Assembly (NCBI RefSeq): GCF_000024865.1
Contig: NC_013595.1
Span: 9,548,001-9,612,000, forward strand
Reading direction: 5' to 3'
Source: Streptosporangium roseum DSM 43021
GTDB lineage: Bacteria; Actinomycetota; Actinomycetes; Streptosporangiales; Streptosporangiaceae
Length of the DNA: 64,000 nt
Shown: piece after piece, positions 33,334-43,299 of the stretch
How positions within the stretch are numbered: the stretch's first letter is position 1
Layout of the letters: each line of letters opens with the position of its first letter
Program-made: the position numbers and the translations under genes
Notes under the pieces: generated by a model
What the model was told of the DNA's origin: nothing
Database searches by the model: none
Seen by the model: the letters and a program-made list of their open reading frames with translations, nothing else

Positions 33334-35321
33334 GCTCCGCCCTCCCCGTCCTGGGTCTCATCCTCTCCGTCAAATTGCAGGGCTGCCTTGAAGGCCTGGT
33401 CCTCAACGTACTCCGCGAGACGGCGGCCCCAGCCATCGCGAATCTCCTGGATGTTCCGGCTGAGCGGGCTCTTCCGGTGCTCATTCTCGTAGCGGGACCA
33501 TGCCAGCAGAAGCCATGTCATGGCATCTGCGCTCTGCACGAGCATGCCCTTCGCTTCATCCTCAGTCATCCTCTCGAGCTCCTCGCTCGAGACGCGGAGT
33601 GGCCTGATTAGGCTCTCGTAGGCCGGGTGAGCATTATTGAGACACAAGATCTCAAGGTTGAGGGCCTCGTCGGGCCAGAAGAAGGCTGCTGCTTGCTTCA
33701 TGGGGCGCTCGATCACCTGGACCGTAACTCCGCGTTGATAGTTGGCAATGATCAGCTTGCGGATCTCTGCCGGCACATCCTGCTCTTCCAACGCCTGCTG
33801 GATCGTTTCGACCGCCTTGCTGGGATCCGGCTTAGTGTCAGCGAAGTCAGTCTCGCCAGGCGTGGGAGTGACGGCGGAGCGGTTCTGCTTGACGCTGGAG
33901 GCCACATTCGTGACATCTGGTTGCGTACCTCGAGCGCGCGAGGCAGCCTGCTTCTCGCTCTTGCCTTCCTGCTTCATCTGGTTAACGAGAGCGACGAGCT
34001 GATACGCCATGTCGTACAGCTCCGCGATGGGATGCTCCTCGTCAAACAGCCCCTCCTCGATCGCCTCGTCCTTGGGCAGATGGTGCTCGCGCGCCAGACG
34101 TAGTGCTTGCCCGAGGTAAGGGGCATCCTGCTTGTTGTTGGTGACGCCGAAAACCTCGTCGAGACACGGATCGAACGCGACCTCGACACCCCACCAGCGG
34201 TCCGTGGCCTCCTGCGCCAACGTTTTCTCCAGAACCAACTCGCGGTCAGCCCGCATGACAGAAATACCCGAGTTGTCGCGGGCGTGGCGTCCTTGGTGAG
34301 TATCCTTGCCGGGGTTGCGCCCAGGCCTTGCTTCAGGCCTCGCCAGGGAAAGGCGAGCGTGGACCGTCGAGGCGCCTTGCCCGTCTGGCCTTTGAATCAC
34401 GAAATCGCGGGATCCGTAGTGCTCCGCGAAAGGCGGCTCGTCGGTGATGTGAATTAGCGGGGCTTTATCATCTTCGGCAGCCGCTTCCCAGTACTCCAGC
34501 GTGGTCTCCGACGCCGGCTGCAGGTACAGCGGGTCGTTGGGCCTAACATCCTGGAACACGCCGGGCCCAACCAAGGTGTCCCCTTCCATGATGGCGACCT
34601 TGATACTACGCCGACGCGTATCTGAGGTCAGGAAGTGGCGGTAGACCCGACCTAGAAGGTACTCAGTGTGCGCGAACATTGCATCGGCACGTACCCAACG
34701 CAGCTTATCCAGATTCGTCCACCGGATCGCGGTACCGCTATAGACCGGCAGCCCCATGGACGTATCAGGAATGGCATGTTCTTTAAAGACGTCACGAACC
34801 CAGTCAGGCATTTCGGTATAATCCGGGCTCCCGGCGGTGGTCGGCCAGGGAACCGTCAGCGCTGCCTTCTTCGCCGAATCTTCAACCTCTTTTAGGTCGA
34901 GATATGTGTGCGATGCGTTTTCTGGCTGCGACTTCTGCCAGGTCCACACGTCCGTTTGCTTACACTGCGAAACGCTTGCCTGTGGCAGTCCCATACCGAA
35001 ACGGCCGATGCCGGATCGGTCGTCGTACTTGCCGGAACCACCGAAAGACAAGGCGAGATTGAGCGCCTCGTCCGTCATGCCTCCGCCATCGTCGATGACC
35101 CAGATCTCATCGACTCGCTTCGCCGCGCGCTGCTTGCCTTGTACCTTGCGTTGCACGATCACCAACAGCACTGTGTTGGCATCGCCCCATTGAAAGGAGT
35201 TGTCTATCAGTTCAGCCAAGGCATAATCAGTGCCTTTGTAGCCGGTGTCTCGGATCGACTTCACAGTCTGCGAACCAGAAAGGAGAGGTGCTTCCCTTTG
35301 CGTGGTTTCTGGCGTTACCAC
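33330..35321 (-). CDS. GHKL (Hsp90/MutL/MORC-like) ATPase of the defence module
   Basis: Protein of 663 residues with a Bergerat ATP site in the first 120 residues: ALAELIDNSFQWGDA (N box, Glu37 to Asn41), WVIDDGGGMTDEAL (G1, 75-88) and GIGRFGMGLPQASVSQ (G2, 104-119). This layout matches MORC/MutL-like ATPases known from bacterial restriction loci rather than sensor kinases, as no kinase domains are present. The middle has conserved-looking DREL and FDPCLDEVFGVTNNKQDAP. The C-terminus is acidic and repetitive (FDGEDETQDGEGG). GTG start overlaps the helicase stop by seven bases. It likely gates DNA by ATP-driven dimerisation. Confidence 0.82.
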   Translation of the reverse strand: MVTPETTQREAPLLSGSQTVKSIRDTGYKGTDYALAELIDNSFQWGDANTVLLVIVQRKVQGKQRAAKRVDEIWVIDDGGGMTDEALNLALSFGGSGKYDDRSGIGRFGMGLPQASVSQCKQTDVWTWQKSQPENASHTYLDLKEVEDSAKKAALTVPWPTTAGSPDYTEMPDWVRDVFKEHAIPDTSMGLPVYSGTAIRWTNLDKLRWVRADAMFAHTEYLLGRVYRHFLTSDTRRRSIKVAIMEGDTLVGPGVFQDVRPNDPLYLQPASETTLEYWEAAAEDDKAPLIHITDEPPFAEHYGSRDFVIQRPDGQGASTVHARLSLARPEARPGRNPGKDTHQGRHARDNSGISVMRADRELVLEKTLAQEATDRWWGVEVAFDPCLDEVFGVTNNKQDAPYLGQALRLAREHHLPKDEAIEEGLFDEEHPIAELYDMAYQLVALVNQMKQEGKSEKQAASRARGTQPDVTNVASSVKQNRSAVTPTPGETDFADTKPDPSKAVETIQQALEEQDVPAEIRKLIIANYQRGVTVQVIERPMKQAAAFFWPDEALNLEILCLNNAHPAYESLIRPLRVSSEELERMTEDEAKGMLVQSADAMTWLLLAWSRYENEHRKSPLSRNIQEIRDGWGRRLAEYVEDQAFKAALQFDGEDETQDGEGGA

Positions 35322-36889
35322 AAGTCCTCCCAGTGCGTGAAAGCAGCGGCGATAGAGCCGAAAGCGGGAACCGAGGGGTCGACAACGGTGACGACTACAG
35401 CCTTCGCGTTTCCTCCGGCCTTTGGACCGCGGATACCACGACCGACCATTTGGCTGTACAACACGAGTGAGCGTGTGGGGCGAGCTATCACGACCGCGCT
35501 CGTTTGTGGAGCATCGAACCCTGTGGTCAGTACACCGTAGTTGACTAACACGCGAGCTACGGGCGCTGCACCCTTATACATGCGGATCGCAGTGTCGCGG
35601 ATCTCCGGTGCTGTGGTGCCATCGACAGCGTCAGCTAGCACGCCCGATGCTCTCAATGTGGCCGCGACAACGTGGGCCAACTCGACGGACGCCGCAAAGA
35701 CGATGATCCGCCGGTGCGACTCCTTAACCAACTGCAGCGTTGCCGCAGTGACTTCCTTAAGATAGTCGCCCTCATCCATCCCCAGCTCGGCTGGATCATC
35801 GCTGTCGACGGACGGCTCTTCGTCCACGTCCGGTAGCTCACCTAGTAGGCGGAACTCAGGTTCGGCAAGGTAGCCCTGCTGTATGAGGTACTCAACCGGG
35901 CCAGTTGCACCGCCATCCGAAGCAGTCTCGAGCTCGATCTTGGTGTGCTCGAAGAACTCCGCGAGTTCGTCGTCTGCAGGAGAACCCACAAATGTGCGTC
36001 CCGGCGTGGCACTTAGACCCACGATGGGAGTGATCGGCTGCCCCGCCACGGACAGTTGTTGCACAACCTGCCGGTAGGTCGGAGCTATAGCTTGGTGAGC
36101 TTCATCAAAGACGATCAGCCCTATCCGTCGCCCAAGGTCGCGGAGTAACCCAGGCTCGGCCCGGCGTGCATAGATCGTCTGCAGGCTTGCCACGAGGAGA
36201 CCGTCGGTCAGGTCTTCGCTACGCCAGTCCTGTCCGCTCCATGCAGCCAGGATGGGGACTTCACGATCACCCAGTGAACTCCAGGCGCGGTGGAACTCGC
36301 GCGCCGCCTGGTCAAGAAGCTCGCGCGTGGAGGCGAGCCAGAGCACCGGTCGCCCCTCGTGCTCTCGAAGAAAGTCACATACCATGCTCAAGGTCGTACG
36401 CGTCTTCCCAGACCCTGTCGGCATGTGCAGCAGAAGACGGGTCCTGCCCTTCCCTAGCAACGCCCGTGCTTTCGAGATCGCGCGTCGCTGATGAGGAAAC
36501 AGCCCGTATGCAGGAGCGGCACCAGCGGGCAGAGACTCCGCCTTGTCGCTGCGGGCCTCCGGGAGACCGAGGAAGACCGCAACGCGACTGGGATCCGCAA
36601 GAACCGCTCGTGTGTTTAGTTCAGCCGTCCCTAGAGACAAGCGGATTGACAAGGCTTGGCGCAGCTCTGGTGGCAACTCATCGGGCAACATGCCGACGTC
36701 GGTGAGGCGTCGAACGGCTGACACCGGATCTCCGAGACACGCTGCAGCGAGTACTGCCTCGGTTGGCATCCTGGGTATGAGGCCAGCGCGGACAAACTCG
36801 GCAACGGTACGGACCACTCGGGGATCCACGAGGGAACGGGTACGTTGGGAGGCTCCTAGAAGGTCGAAGATCGTGTACCGGCTAGTCAC
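35315..36889 (-). CDS. SF2 DEAD/DEAH-box helicase of the defence module
   Basis: Protein of 524 residues. An N-terminal region of about 125 residues has no known domain. The helicase core has FPHQRRAISKA (131-141), Walker A HMPTGSGKTRT (155-165), WLASTRELLDQAA, DEAH box LIVFDEAHQAI (258-268), motif III GLSATPGR (291-298) and motif VI QMVGRGIRGPKAG near residue 485. It is of the ResIII/UvrB-like type common in restriction systems. GTG start at 36887-36889 with weak ribosome site. It is the first gene of the coupled three-gene unit, transcribed leftward. Confidence 0.85.
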   Translation of the reverse strand: MTSRYTIFDLLGASQRTRSLVDPRVVRTVAEFVRAGLIPRMPTEAVLAAACLGDPVSAVRRLTDVGMLPDELPPELRQALSIRLSLGTAELNTRAVLADPSRVAVFLGLPEARSDKAESLPAGAAPAYGLFPHQRRAISKARALLGKGRTRLLLHMPTGSGKTRTTLSMVCDFLREHEGRPVLWLASTRELLDQAAREFHRAWSSLGDREVPILAAWSGQDWRSEDLTDGLLVASLQTIYARRAEPGLLRDLGRRIGLIVFDEAHQAIAPTYRQVVQQLSVAGQPITPIVGLSATPGRTFVGSPADDELAEFFEHTKIELETASDGGATGPVEYLIQQGYLAEPEFRLLGELPDVDEEPSVDSDDPAELGMDEGDYLKEVTAATLQLVKESHRRIIVFAASVELAHVVAATLRASGVLADAVDGTTAPEIRDTAIRMYKGAAPVARVLVNYGVLTTGFDAPQTSAVVIARPTRSLVLYSQMVGRGIRGPKAGGNAKAVVVTVVDPSVPAFGSIAAAFTHWEDLW

Positions 36890-37416
36890 AGGCGACCAAA
36901 TCCCGGTGAAAGACTGCAGTCTGTGACTTGTGTAGAGACGCTTCTTCGGTGCGGAGTGGTTTCCGAGCCGGCGAGTTGTGGATCAACACCATGTGCTCCG
37001 ATACAGATCGGCAGGGAAGGGCCACCGGCACAACGCAGTCCATCAGAACGCCACCCCTCCGCACACATCGCTCCGGAAGTCATGGGCCACATGGGCCGTG
37101 AGCGGATGCTACGGCATTAACTCAGATATCTCACTCCATCGCTGCACCTAGGCATCAGCCAATGGGGCGTTTTGTGAAAGTATGAGGCTTTAGTCCCCGC
37201 ATTTCGTTATGGATCTGGTAGGTAGGTAGCCATCCCTGCCAGCATGCTGCACTGGCAGTTGCGGACGAGTGCCTGCCCGCAACGCGCCTGAAGACTGCCA
37301 CCTGGATCACCGAGTTCTACAGCACGACCCTGCAGCAGAGTGCTAACGATGGCCTGTCGCGCACCACATGGGTTTCCCCGTTCTGAACATTAGCCCGTCA
37401 TGCGGCGAGCAGCACC
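36890..37416. promoter_or_regulatory. Gap between the 947-aa gene and the helicase gene
   Basis: A 527-bp stretch with no supported gene. Short frames on both strands lack ribosome sites. It probably carries the promoter of the helicase-GHKL-PLD unit and the 3' end of the upstream gene's transcript. Confidence 0.4.
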
Positions 37417-40260
37417 CTATCGAGCAACGTATCGGACAAGCGCGGAACGAACGCTATCAATTTGTGCTCGTCCACCGAGCTGTCTCATCACTTGGCCGAT
37501 CAGGAAGTTTTCGACCCCCCGATGCCCAGCAGCGAACTTGTCCACCGCGTCTGGATGGGCGGCTGCCACATCGGCAACCGCCTCAGAGACGACATCTGAT
37601 GAGACCTCAGATGGCAGCTTCATCGCCCTAATCACATCGTGGACTGATTCGGCCCCATCCACCACCGCTGCGATGATCGTTTTAACGTCTCGGTGAGCTA
37701 GCCCGCCCCTGTCGACATACCGCAGCACTTCGACAAGAGAGGAAGCATCGATGACGAGTTGATCAACCGGTGTCGCGAAGTCAGTTGCGATCCGCCGTAT
37801 GGTGCCGAGCCACAACTCAGCAGCACGACTGATCGCAACTCCGTGACTCGCCAGCTCGCGCACCTGATCTGAGATGCCATACCTTGCGACCCCGATCGCC
37901 AAGTCACGAGGTAGGCCATCGACTTCAAGTGCCGCAACGACTACACGATCGAAGTGCCTTTTCCGCCGGCCCTCGAACCAGGTGAACCAAGGGTCGTGGA
38001 TCGCAACATGAGATTGAAGTGCGAACCCTACTTTGCCTTCTCGAAAGCATGCGTGTCGTCGGCCGCGTTCCGCATGTGATAGTCGGGCACCAGCCCCAGA
38101 ATGCTCCATAAAGATGACGTAACGGGCCACTCGCGTCGCGGCCTTGACATCTGGATGACGCCGTGCTGCCTGCAATCCAAGCAACCCATGGTAGCTGACA
38201 GACGTGATGTAGTCGTGCGTCTCTACGACGGGGCGTCTCCCACGAGGATGAACGGCGGTCTGAAGGATTCCTTTAAGCATCTCCGGGGATAGCGCTGCTG
38301 CAGATGTATACGCTGCCACGTCCTGCGTACTCTCCCACACAAGCTTCAGTTGGCCAAGGGTCTGCTCCGTATGCCGGATAGGTGCAGGTACAGAATCATC
38401 TCCCGTCAAGTCTTTGCCATACTTCTGGGTGATCCACGGGGTCAGGTAGCGTTCTTCCTGCACTGGATTGATGCTAACCAGATGGATACGGCTCGAGTCT
38501 CGAAGTAGTCCGCTTTCGCGCAGCTGCCGCATGCCAGACGTTACCGCGTCTCGCCCGCCTACGTAAGCACCGAGAATCTCTCGCTCATCATGGAAGCTTA
38601 TCCAGCTGTTGCGAAGAATCTCCTCCCGGAAATCAAGATACGCTACAAATTCCTTCATGTCGCCGAGCACTTCGCAGAGCAGCATTAGATCTTGCACTGA
38701 GATGATGACCGGCGCGCTGCCTTCGGGGAGCACTTTGTTGCTCCACAAAAACTCAAGTCTCGTAGTGATATCGCCAAAATGGTCCGCGGTTGGCACAACC
38801 ACATATGCCCTCCGAAGACTTTTTCGATTAAGGGCGAAAGTCGAGCCATGCCCGCCCTGGAGAACAACTTCTTTTTCGGCGGATATAAGTCTAATTAGTC
38901 GCGCCGCCTGGTAGTAACCATGCGAAATCGTGTTAAAGAGATCAGCGAGCACTGCCTCCGTAGAACCTCTCCGTGCCGCTAGAGACAGAAACCCACCTTT
39001 GCCTTCAAAGACGATGCAAACATCTCGCCACACGGCGACAGCGTCTACTTCGCCTCGTATTTCGCCAGACCTCGAGCTATAAACGCCCTGAGCGAATCCA
39101 CTCGCATTCGGCGCCAGCGCCCTGACCGTTTCCAGCGCGAGTTCCTCGACAGTCGCCCCGCGCGCGGCAAAATATGGTTCTCCATATCTGCGACCCCATA
39201 CCTCATCAGTTAAGGTGGATAGATCGGCAGTTAGGCGGTGCGGTGATGTTAGCATAAATCCTTCTGCACCGACGAGGATAGGGTAAGCGCGCAGAGGAGA
39301 TAGGGCGTACAGGTCATATTTCCGGTCACCGCTTAGCGCTGAACTGTCCAACGAAAGCGCGTCAACCCACTGTAGGACTTCCTCCGAGAGCTCGCGCGGC
39401 GCCGCCATAGCAATCGCGTCACCACTCAACGACAAGGCGGGAAGAGCCTTGCACAGTAGCTTGATTTCCAGCTCTGACAGTTCAAGCTGCTCCTCGTGCA
39501 GTAGTCCATGCGTCCCGATCACGGTTTTCGTCACGGCCGATTCGGGTAGGGCATCACAGTAACGCGACAAGACCTGCCGCCATCGATTAAGAAATGCGAT
39601 GAGTGCATGTTGGACACCAGCAGGGTCTGGTACCTCAATACCACGTGCACGCAAGTTATCAACGAGCCTCGATAGGTACCGAAAATCGAACGCTCCGACA
39701 AATTTTCCTCGTCGGGATAACCATTCAGTCTGAAAGAGCGAACCGATTCCACCTTTAGCGGTGCGTGTGTCGAGAAATTGATCCGCCCAGGTAGTCATCT
39801 GCTCAAACACGAGCACGCGACGCGCAGAGACAAGCGCTGCGTATGAGGCCATCACAGACTCCACCGTCAACGCGCCCGTCCGAATATACGACCGTATGCC
39901 AGTCGAAACCAGCTCAAGCTCGGACGAGAACGCATTCGATGCTCCGGTGACGGCGTTCAGGTCAGGGGCCACCTGTCCGAGCATGATTGTAAGTTCAGCG
40001 CAGGTTTGCAGGTCTGTCTCCACAAGAAAGCCTTCAAGCTGCGCAAGCGCCTGATCGCGCAGCTTTACGCAACGATCAAGAAACGGCTGAGCATCTTCCA
40101 CCAGTCCTGCAGATAGATCCGTAGACCATGGCTGTGGCCCAAATCTAGATTGGGCTTCGTGCTGAGCCCACCGTGCGAACGTCCCGTCCAACTCTCGGGT
40201 GCATCTGATGCGATCCTGGGCGAAGCCGATATCTTTGTTGGGTACGACCATGAGGCACAT
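37417..40260 (-). CDS. Large protein with embedded PD-(D/E)XK nuclease-like motif
   Basis: Protein of 947 residues not recognised as a known family. About residues 385-430 read GFAQGVYSSRSGEIRGEVDA then VAVWRDVCIVFEGKGGF; the Asp followed by E-x-K about 14 residues later fits a PD-(D/E)XK active site, and the Glu in GEIRGE could complete it. The flanks are mostly helical, with LLAYVDFRE-like and SYHGLLGLQAARRHP segments and no other motif. The ATG at 40258-40260 follows GGAG at seven bases. It is the rightmost gene of the element, 367 bp from attR, and precedes the helicase unit in the same direction. It may be the nuclease of that module. Confidence 0.6.
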   Translation of the reverse strand: MCLMVVPNKDIGFAQDRIRCTRELDGTFARWAQHEAQSRFGPQPWSTDLSAGLVEDAQPFLDRCVKLRDQALAQLEGFLVETDLQTCAELTIMLGQVAPDLNAVTGASNAFSSELELVSTGIRSYIRTGALTVESVMASYAALVSARRVLVFEQMTTWADQFLDTRTAKGGIGSLFQTEWLSRRGKFVGAFDFRYLSRLVDNLRARGIEVPDPAGVQHALIAFLNRWRQVLSRYCDALPESAVTKTVIGTHGLLHEEQLELSELEIKLLCKALPALSLSGDAIAMAAPRELSEEVLQWVDALSLDSSALSGDRKYDLYALSPLRAYPILVGAEGFMLTSPHRLTADLSTLTDEVWGRRYGEPYFAARGATVEELALETVRALAPNASGFAQGVYSSRSGEIRGEVDAVAVWRDVCIVFEGKGGFLSLAARRGSTEAVLADLFNTISHGYYQAARLIRLISAEKEVVLQGGHGSTFALNRKSLRRAYVVVPTADHFGDITTRLEFLWSNKVLPEGSAPVIISVQDLMLLCEVLGDMKEFVAYLDFREEILRNSWISFHDEREILGAYVGGRDAVTSGMRQLRESGLLRDSSRIHLVSINPVQEERYLTPWITQKYGKDLTGDDSVPAPIRHTEQTLGQLKLVWESTQDVAAYTSAAALSPEMLKGILQTAVHPRGRRPVVETHDYITSVSYHGLLGLQAARRHPDVKAATRVARYVIFMEHSGAGARLSHAERGRRHACFREGKVGFALQSHVAIHDPWFTWFEGRRKRHFDRVVVAALEVDGLPRDLAIGVARYGISDQVRELASHGVAISRAAELWLGTIRRIATDFATPVDQLVIDASSLVEVLRYVDRGGLAHRDVKTIIAAVVDGAESVHDVIRAMKLPSEVSSDVVSEAVADVAAAHPDAVDKFAAGHRGVENFLIGQVMRQLGGRAQIDSVRSALVRYVAR

Positions 40261-40627
40261 CCTGTCACTCCAGAGGCTGCTGTCGTAAGCAATTCACTAC
40301 AGAGGTTGACAAGGTCAGAGTTCATAGGGAGCCGGCAGTGAGGAGCAGGCCGGTGCGAGTGAAGAAGGCGTCCAACAGGCTGGAGGGGGTGTTTAGCGAC
40401 ACTCCGTACTTCGGCACCAGCATGCTCGGTTTGAGCTGCCCCAGCTTGAACTGCCCGGCTGAAGCCGAGCATGGCGATGTGTCGCTGCGGTCCAGGTCCG
40501 CTTGCCACCGGATGACCTAGTTGCTCGCATGACCGGGCTGGGGATATACGCGGGATGATCTTGCGCATCTCCCACACCACGTAGGCTATTTGCCCAGCTC
40601 AAGTCACCTATCCGGGCGGAATAGCCG
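40261..40627. promoter_or_regulatory. Right attachment arm of element 1
   Basis: No gene is supported. GATATACGCGGGATGATCTT at 40543-40562 matches 17-18 of 20 bases of the left-arm motif at 5873-5892. It lies 66 bp before the att core. The promoter of the 947-aa gene must lie in the first part. Confidence 0.45.
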
Positions 40628-40675
40628 CCGCTCTCCTAAAGCGGGTGTCGCATGTTCGAATCATGCCGGGGGCAC
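40628..40675. other. attR of element 1 (3' part of tRNA-Arg)
   Basis: Identical over 48 bp to 5717-5764. Only the anticodon arm, T-arm and 3' acceptor strand of the tRNA are present, so it is not a functional tRNA gene. Sequence to its right resembles the left end of element 1, indicating that a second element follows. Confidence 0.9.
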
Positions 40676-40701
40676 TCTGTTGACCTTGCGATTCCTCATC
40701 T

Positions 40702-40731
40702 GACCTGCGGCCTCTCCGCCGCAGGTCTTTT
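40702..40731 (+). terminator. Rho-independent terminator after the partial tRNA
   Basis: A perfect 10-bp stem (GACCTGCGGC at 40702-40711, GCCGCAGGTC at 40718-40727) with a six-base loop is followed by TTTT. It would have ended the tRNA-Arg transcript before element 1 inserted. The equivalent place after attL has only a weaker hairpin at 5792-5812. Confidence 0.75.
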
Positions 40732-41288
40732 GCTTGATAGGCCGCCGAACGCAGCCGTGTGCAGCCATGAGTCGCCGATCGCGGGATATGCGCGGGATGG
40801 ATTCCACGCCGACCGCAGCCCGGCAAGCCGAGGTCCAACACACCGTCGACCCCAGCGACCAGACACTAAATGATCTAAAACGCGTACCAGCCGGCCGCCA
40901 TCCGCCCTCACATGCCGACTGATACCGAAAATGCGACCACGCGCACCAAGATTTTTTGGTAAGAGACTGACCTCTTTCGACCAGGAGCGTCAGAAGACGA
41001 CGCTCCTGTCCCTGCAGGTAGTGACATATGCCACACACACTGCCCTAACCTCCATCAAGATCGAAACGCGTGACGCGTCAAAAAGGCTTGTCCACAGGAG
41101 GTATTGGCTATCGCACAGCGTCGCTAGGCTGTTCCTCACCATCTCATGGTCATCGCCTTGCATCGGGCGATACCAGCTGGTCGCCCGAAGGGCGACCGGG
41201 TCGGAGCGGGCCTCAGCCAGAGGTCAGCTGGCCGGTCGTTGTCCGTCCCCGAACAGCGGGGACCGATGGCCGAGGGGAGGTGGTACTC
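40732..41288. other. Left-end region of element 2 without a supported gene
   Basis: It contains the arm-like motif GATATGCGCGGGATGG (40785-40800) and no convincing gene. Frames on both strands lack ribosome sites and conserved character. Confidence 0.4.
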
Positions 41289-41459
41289 ATGGGCAAGCAC
41301 CGCCGCGTCGGTGCCGAAGACCCGGATGGGGGAAAACCTCGCCGCTGGATCCTCCCGACAGCCGCAGCCATTGGCTGCGGCTTCCTTCGTGGACTGGGCC
41401 AGCACATCTGGGAAGTAATCTTCGGAGACGACGACGGCCCTGGATCTCTCCCGCACTAG
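41289..41459 (+). CDS. Small hypothetical protein (56 aa)
   Basis: An ATG at 41289 follows a strong GAGGGGAGGTGG site nine bases upstream. The product starts MGKHRRVGAEDPDGG, has a mildly hydrophobic centre (RWILPTAAAIGCGFLRGLGQ) and ends FGDDDGPGSLPH. A perfect inverted repeat of 10-bp arms (41360-41369 and 41373-41382) lies within the frame. The function is unknown. The ribosome site is the main support. Confidence 0.5.
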   Translation: MGKHRRVGAEDPDGGKPRRWILPTAAAIGCGFLRGLGQHIWEVIFGDDDGPGSLPH

Positions 41460-41555
41460 CGAGAGAAGATCTCAGGACCGCGCCCTAGAGGGTGATGCCT
41501 GCGCCCGCTGATGTCTGGCAGGACGAGGGCGCCTGCGTCACTGTGTTCCACGTGG

Positions 41556-41583
41556 TCTACCCGGCAACCCAGCCGGGTAGACC
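41556..41583. terminator. Strong 11-bp stem-loop
   Basis: GTCTACCCGGC (41556-41566) and GCCGGGTAGAC (41573-41583) pair perfectly around a six-base loop. There is no T-tract. It lies 97 bp after the small gene and may end its transcript. The following 314 bp up to the integrase relic hold no gene I can support. Confidence 0.45.
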
Positions 41584-41897
41584 CGCGAACGTTCTATTCA
41601 CTTACAGTAATGCTTCAGATGCAGTATGCAAGCAGAGTCTTGGAAGACGTCCAGAGTTAACCAACATCAGACGTGGCGGACAACTCATCTCCGGTTACTG
41701 CCGACATATCGTAACTTTTCGCTACCTCTGCTTCGTACGCCCAGAACCCTCTCATAGTGACGCACTGCCTTCTGTTTTGGATGCCTCATCTCAGTCATCG
41801 AGATGAATAGAGGGTTCAGGAGAACGTGATCTACAGTCCTGTCCACAGGACGTGAGCGACTTGACCGCAAGCCATCCAGGTCGCCTTAGACCTACCC

Positions 41898-43189
41898 GTC
41901 ATTCGCCCAGAGCGCCTTCGATCTTCCCGTTGGCACGGTGCTGCTGCCCCTCCATGCACTTGGTATAGACACGCAGCAGAACGTCAACGCTGTGGCCGGC
42001 ACGCTTCACCACCTCCGTGGCCAGAACGCCCACGTTCAACCAGAGCGAGACGGTCGCGTGGCGCAGGTCGTACGGCCGAGCCGGCAGAGGCGATGCGACC
42101 TGTTCAGGGGCGAGTGCCAGCCGTCGAGCTTCCTGCCAGACAGCTGAGTATGCCGATGAGGAGAACGGACGGCCCCTGCTCGTCCGGAAAAAAAACCGGC
42201 CGTCGTCGGCCGTGCCGTACCGGACAAGGCGTTCTCGGAGGATGGTGACAAGGGCCGGAGGGATAGGGATGTCTCGCGTGTCGTTCCTGGCCTGGTGCTT
42301 GAGACCGCGTTCGTCGTGGGTCTCCCCCGAGTTCGTCCACTGCTTGTTCGCCTGCGGACGTGCCTTCTCCGAAGCGAGCCGTCCCTACCCTTGTTCCGGC
42401 AGCTCGCAGTTCTGACGGCCGAGTGCCGAGGCTTCCTCAGGCCAGAGCGCGGCGTAGTACATGCAGGTGAACATGGCCGCCATCCGAGGAGCGCGCGTCC
42501 ACCCGATGGACGGCAGAACCGCCAGCAGCGCCTGGGCTTGTGCCGGATTGACCACGGTTCGAGGGTCGACGGCGTCTGTTGCCTCGGGCAGCTTCCACTT
42601 GATCGTATTCAACGAGTTGGAGGGCAGTTCCCTCAGCTCAACCGCGGTCTCGATCAGGTGATGCAGGACGGAGCGCTTCCACCGCACTGAGTTGGCCGAC
42701 GCCACCTTGTCATCGAAGGTGAGCGTCACCGCGTCGAGGGCCGTCCTGACGATGCGGGGCTCCTGCGGAGTAGCCAGAGGCAGTGAAGCTGCCTCCATCC
42801 GGCGCAGCATGGGCAGATAGTCCGCCGCCAGGTCACCACGCCGCCCCTCAGGAAGGAGCGCGTAGTCCCGGAGGACGGCCCGCAACTCCTCGTCAGCGGG
42901 CTTGCCGGGCAGATTCTTGACGAAGGCGGGAATCAGGGAGAGAAGGGCATAGGTGTCGGTCTCTCGTGTCCGCGCCGCCGAGTGGAGCCACCAGGACGCC
43001 ATGAACGACCGAGCGAAGTCCAAGAAGCTCGGACCAACGTCCTTCTCCGGCCCCGACATCGACTCAGGGAGTCCGGTCACGACGTCGCAGGTCTCTTCCC
43101 CGCTTCGCCGCCTGGCGAAGCGTGGACAGGAAGTTGTTGGCCAGCGCCTTGGTTCGGAAGGTCTTGGACTTCTGCTTGCCTCCGACCTT
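41898..43189 (-). pseudogene. int: Tyrosine integrase relic of element 2, fused and interrupted
   Basis: Homologous to the integrase at 7446-8810 through most of its length: FLDFARSFMASWWLHSAART, LPSNSLNTIKWKLPEATDAV, FTCMYYAALWPEEASALGRQ and, after the break, YDLRHATVSLWLNVG and a nucleophile region LRVYTKCMEG. The N-terminal arm domain is lost and replaced by an SCO3933-like fragment. A frameshift lies near 43100. The Trp codon after LPEQG has become TAG near 42385, and the first catalytic Arg is changed to Trp (ALWPEE for ALRPEE). It cannot make an active recombinase. Confidence 0.88.
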
Positions 43190-43299
43190 GACCAGTTCGA
43201 TCCGGCCGAACTCGTCCTCGGCGAGCAGGACGGACTCGTAGACCTTGTCACCGTCCTTGTCGGTCTTGATCTTGCCTGTGTCCTGGTCGACGACGCGGG
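43182..43299 (-). pseudogene. SCO3933-like gene fragment in a deletion scar
   Basis: Encodes RVVDQDTGKIKTDKDG and AEDEFGRIELVKVG, nearly identical to part of the protein at 12956-13309. It is joined in frame to the integrase relic at the shared bases CCGACCTT (43182-43189), and on the other side to the GntR fragment at about 43299. Everything that should lie between int and this gene (xis, rep, spread, tra) is missing. Confidence 0.85.

Noticed and set aside
40628..40675. A second tRNA-Arg gene
   Set aside because: Only the anticodon arm to the 3' end is present. The acceptor 5' strand and D-arm are missing, so it is an att copy and not a tRNA gene.
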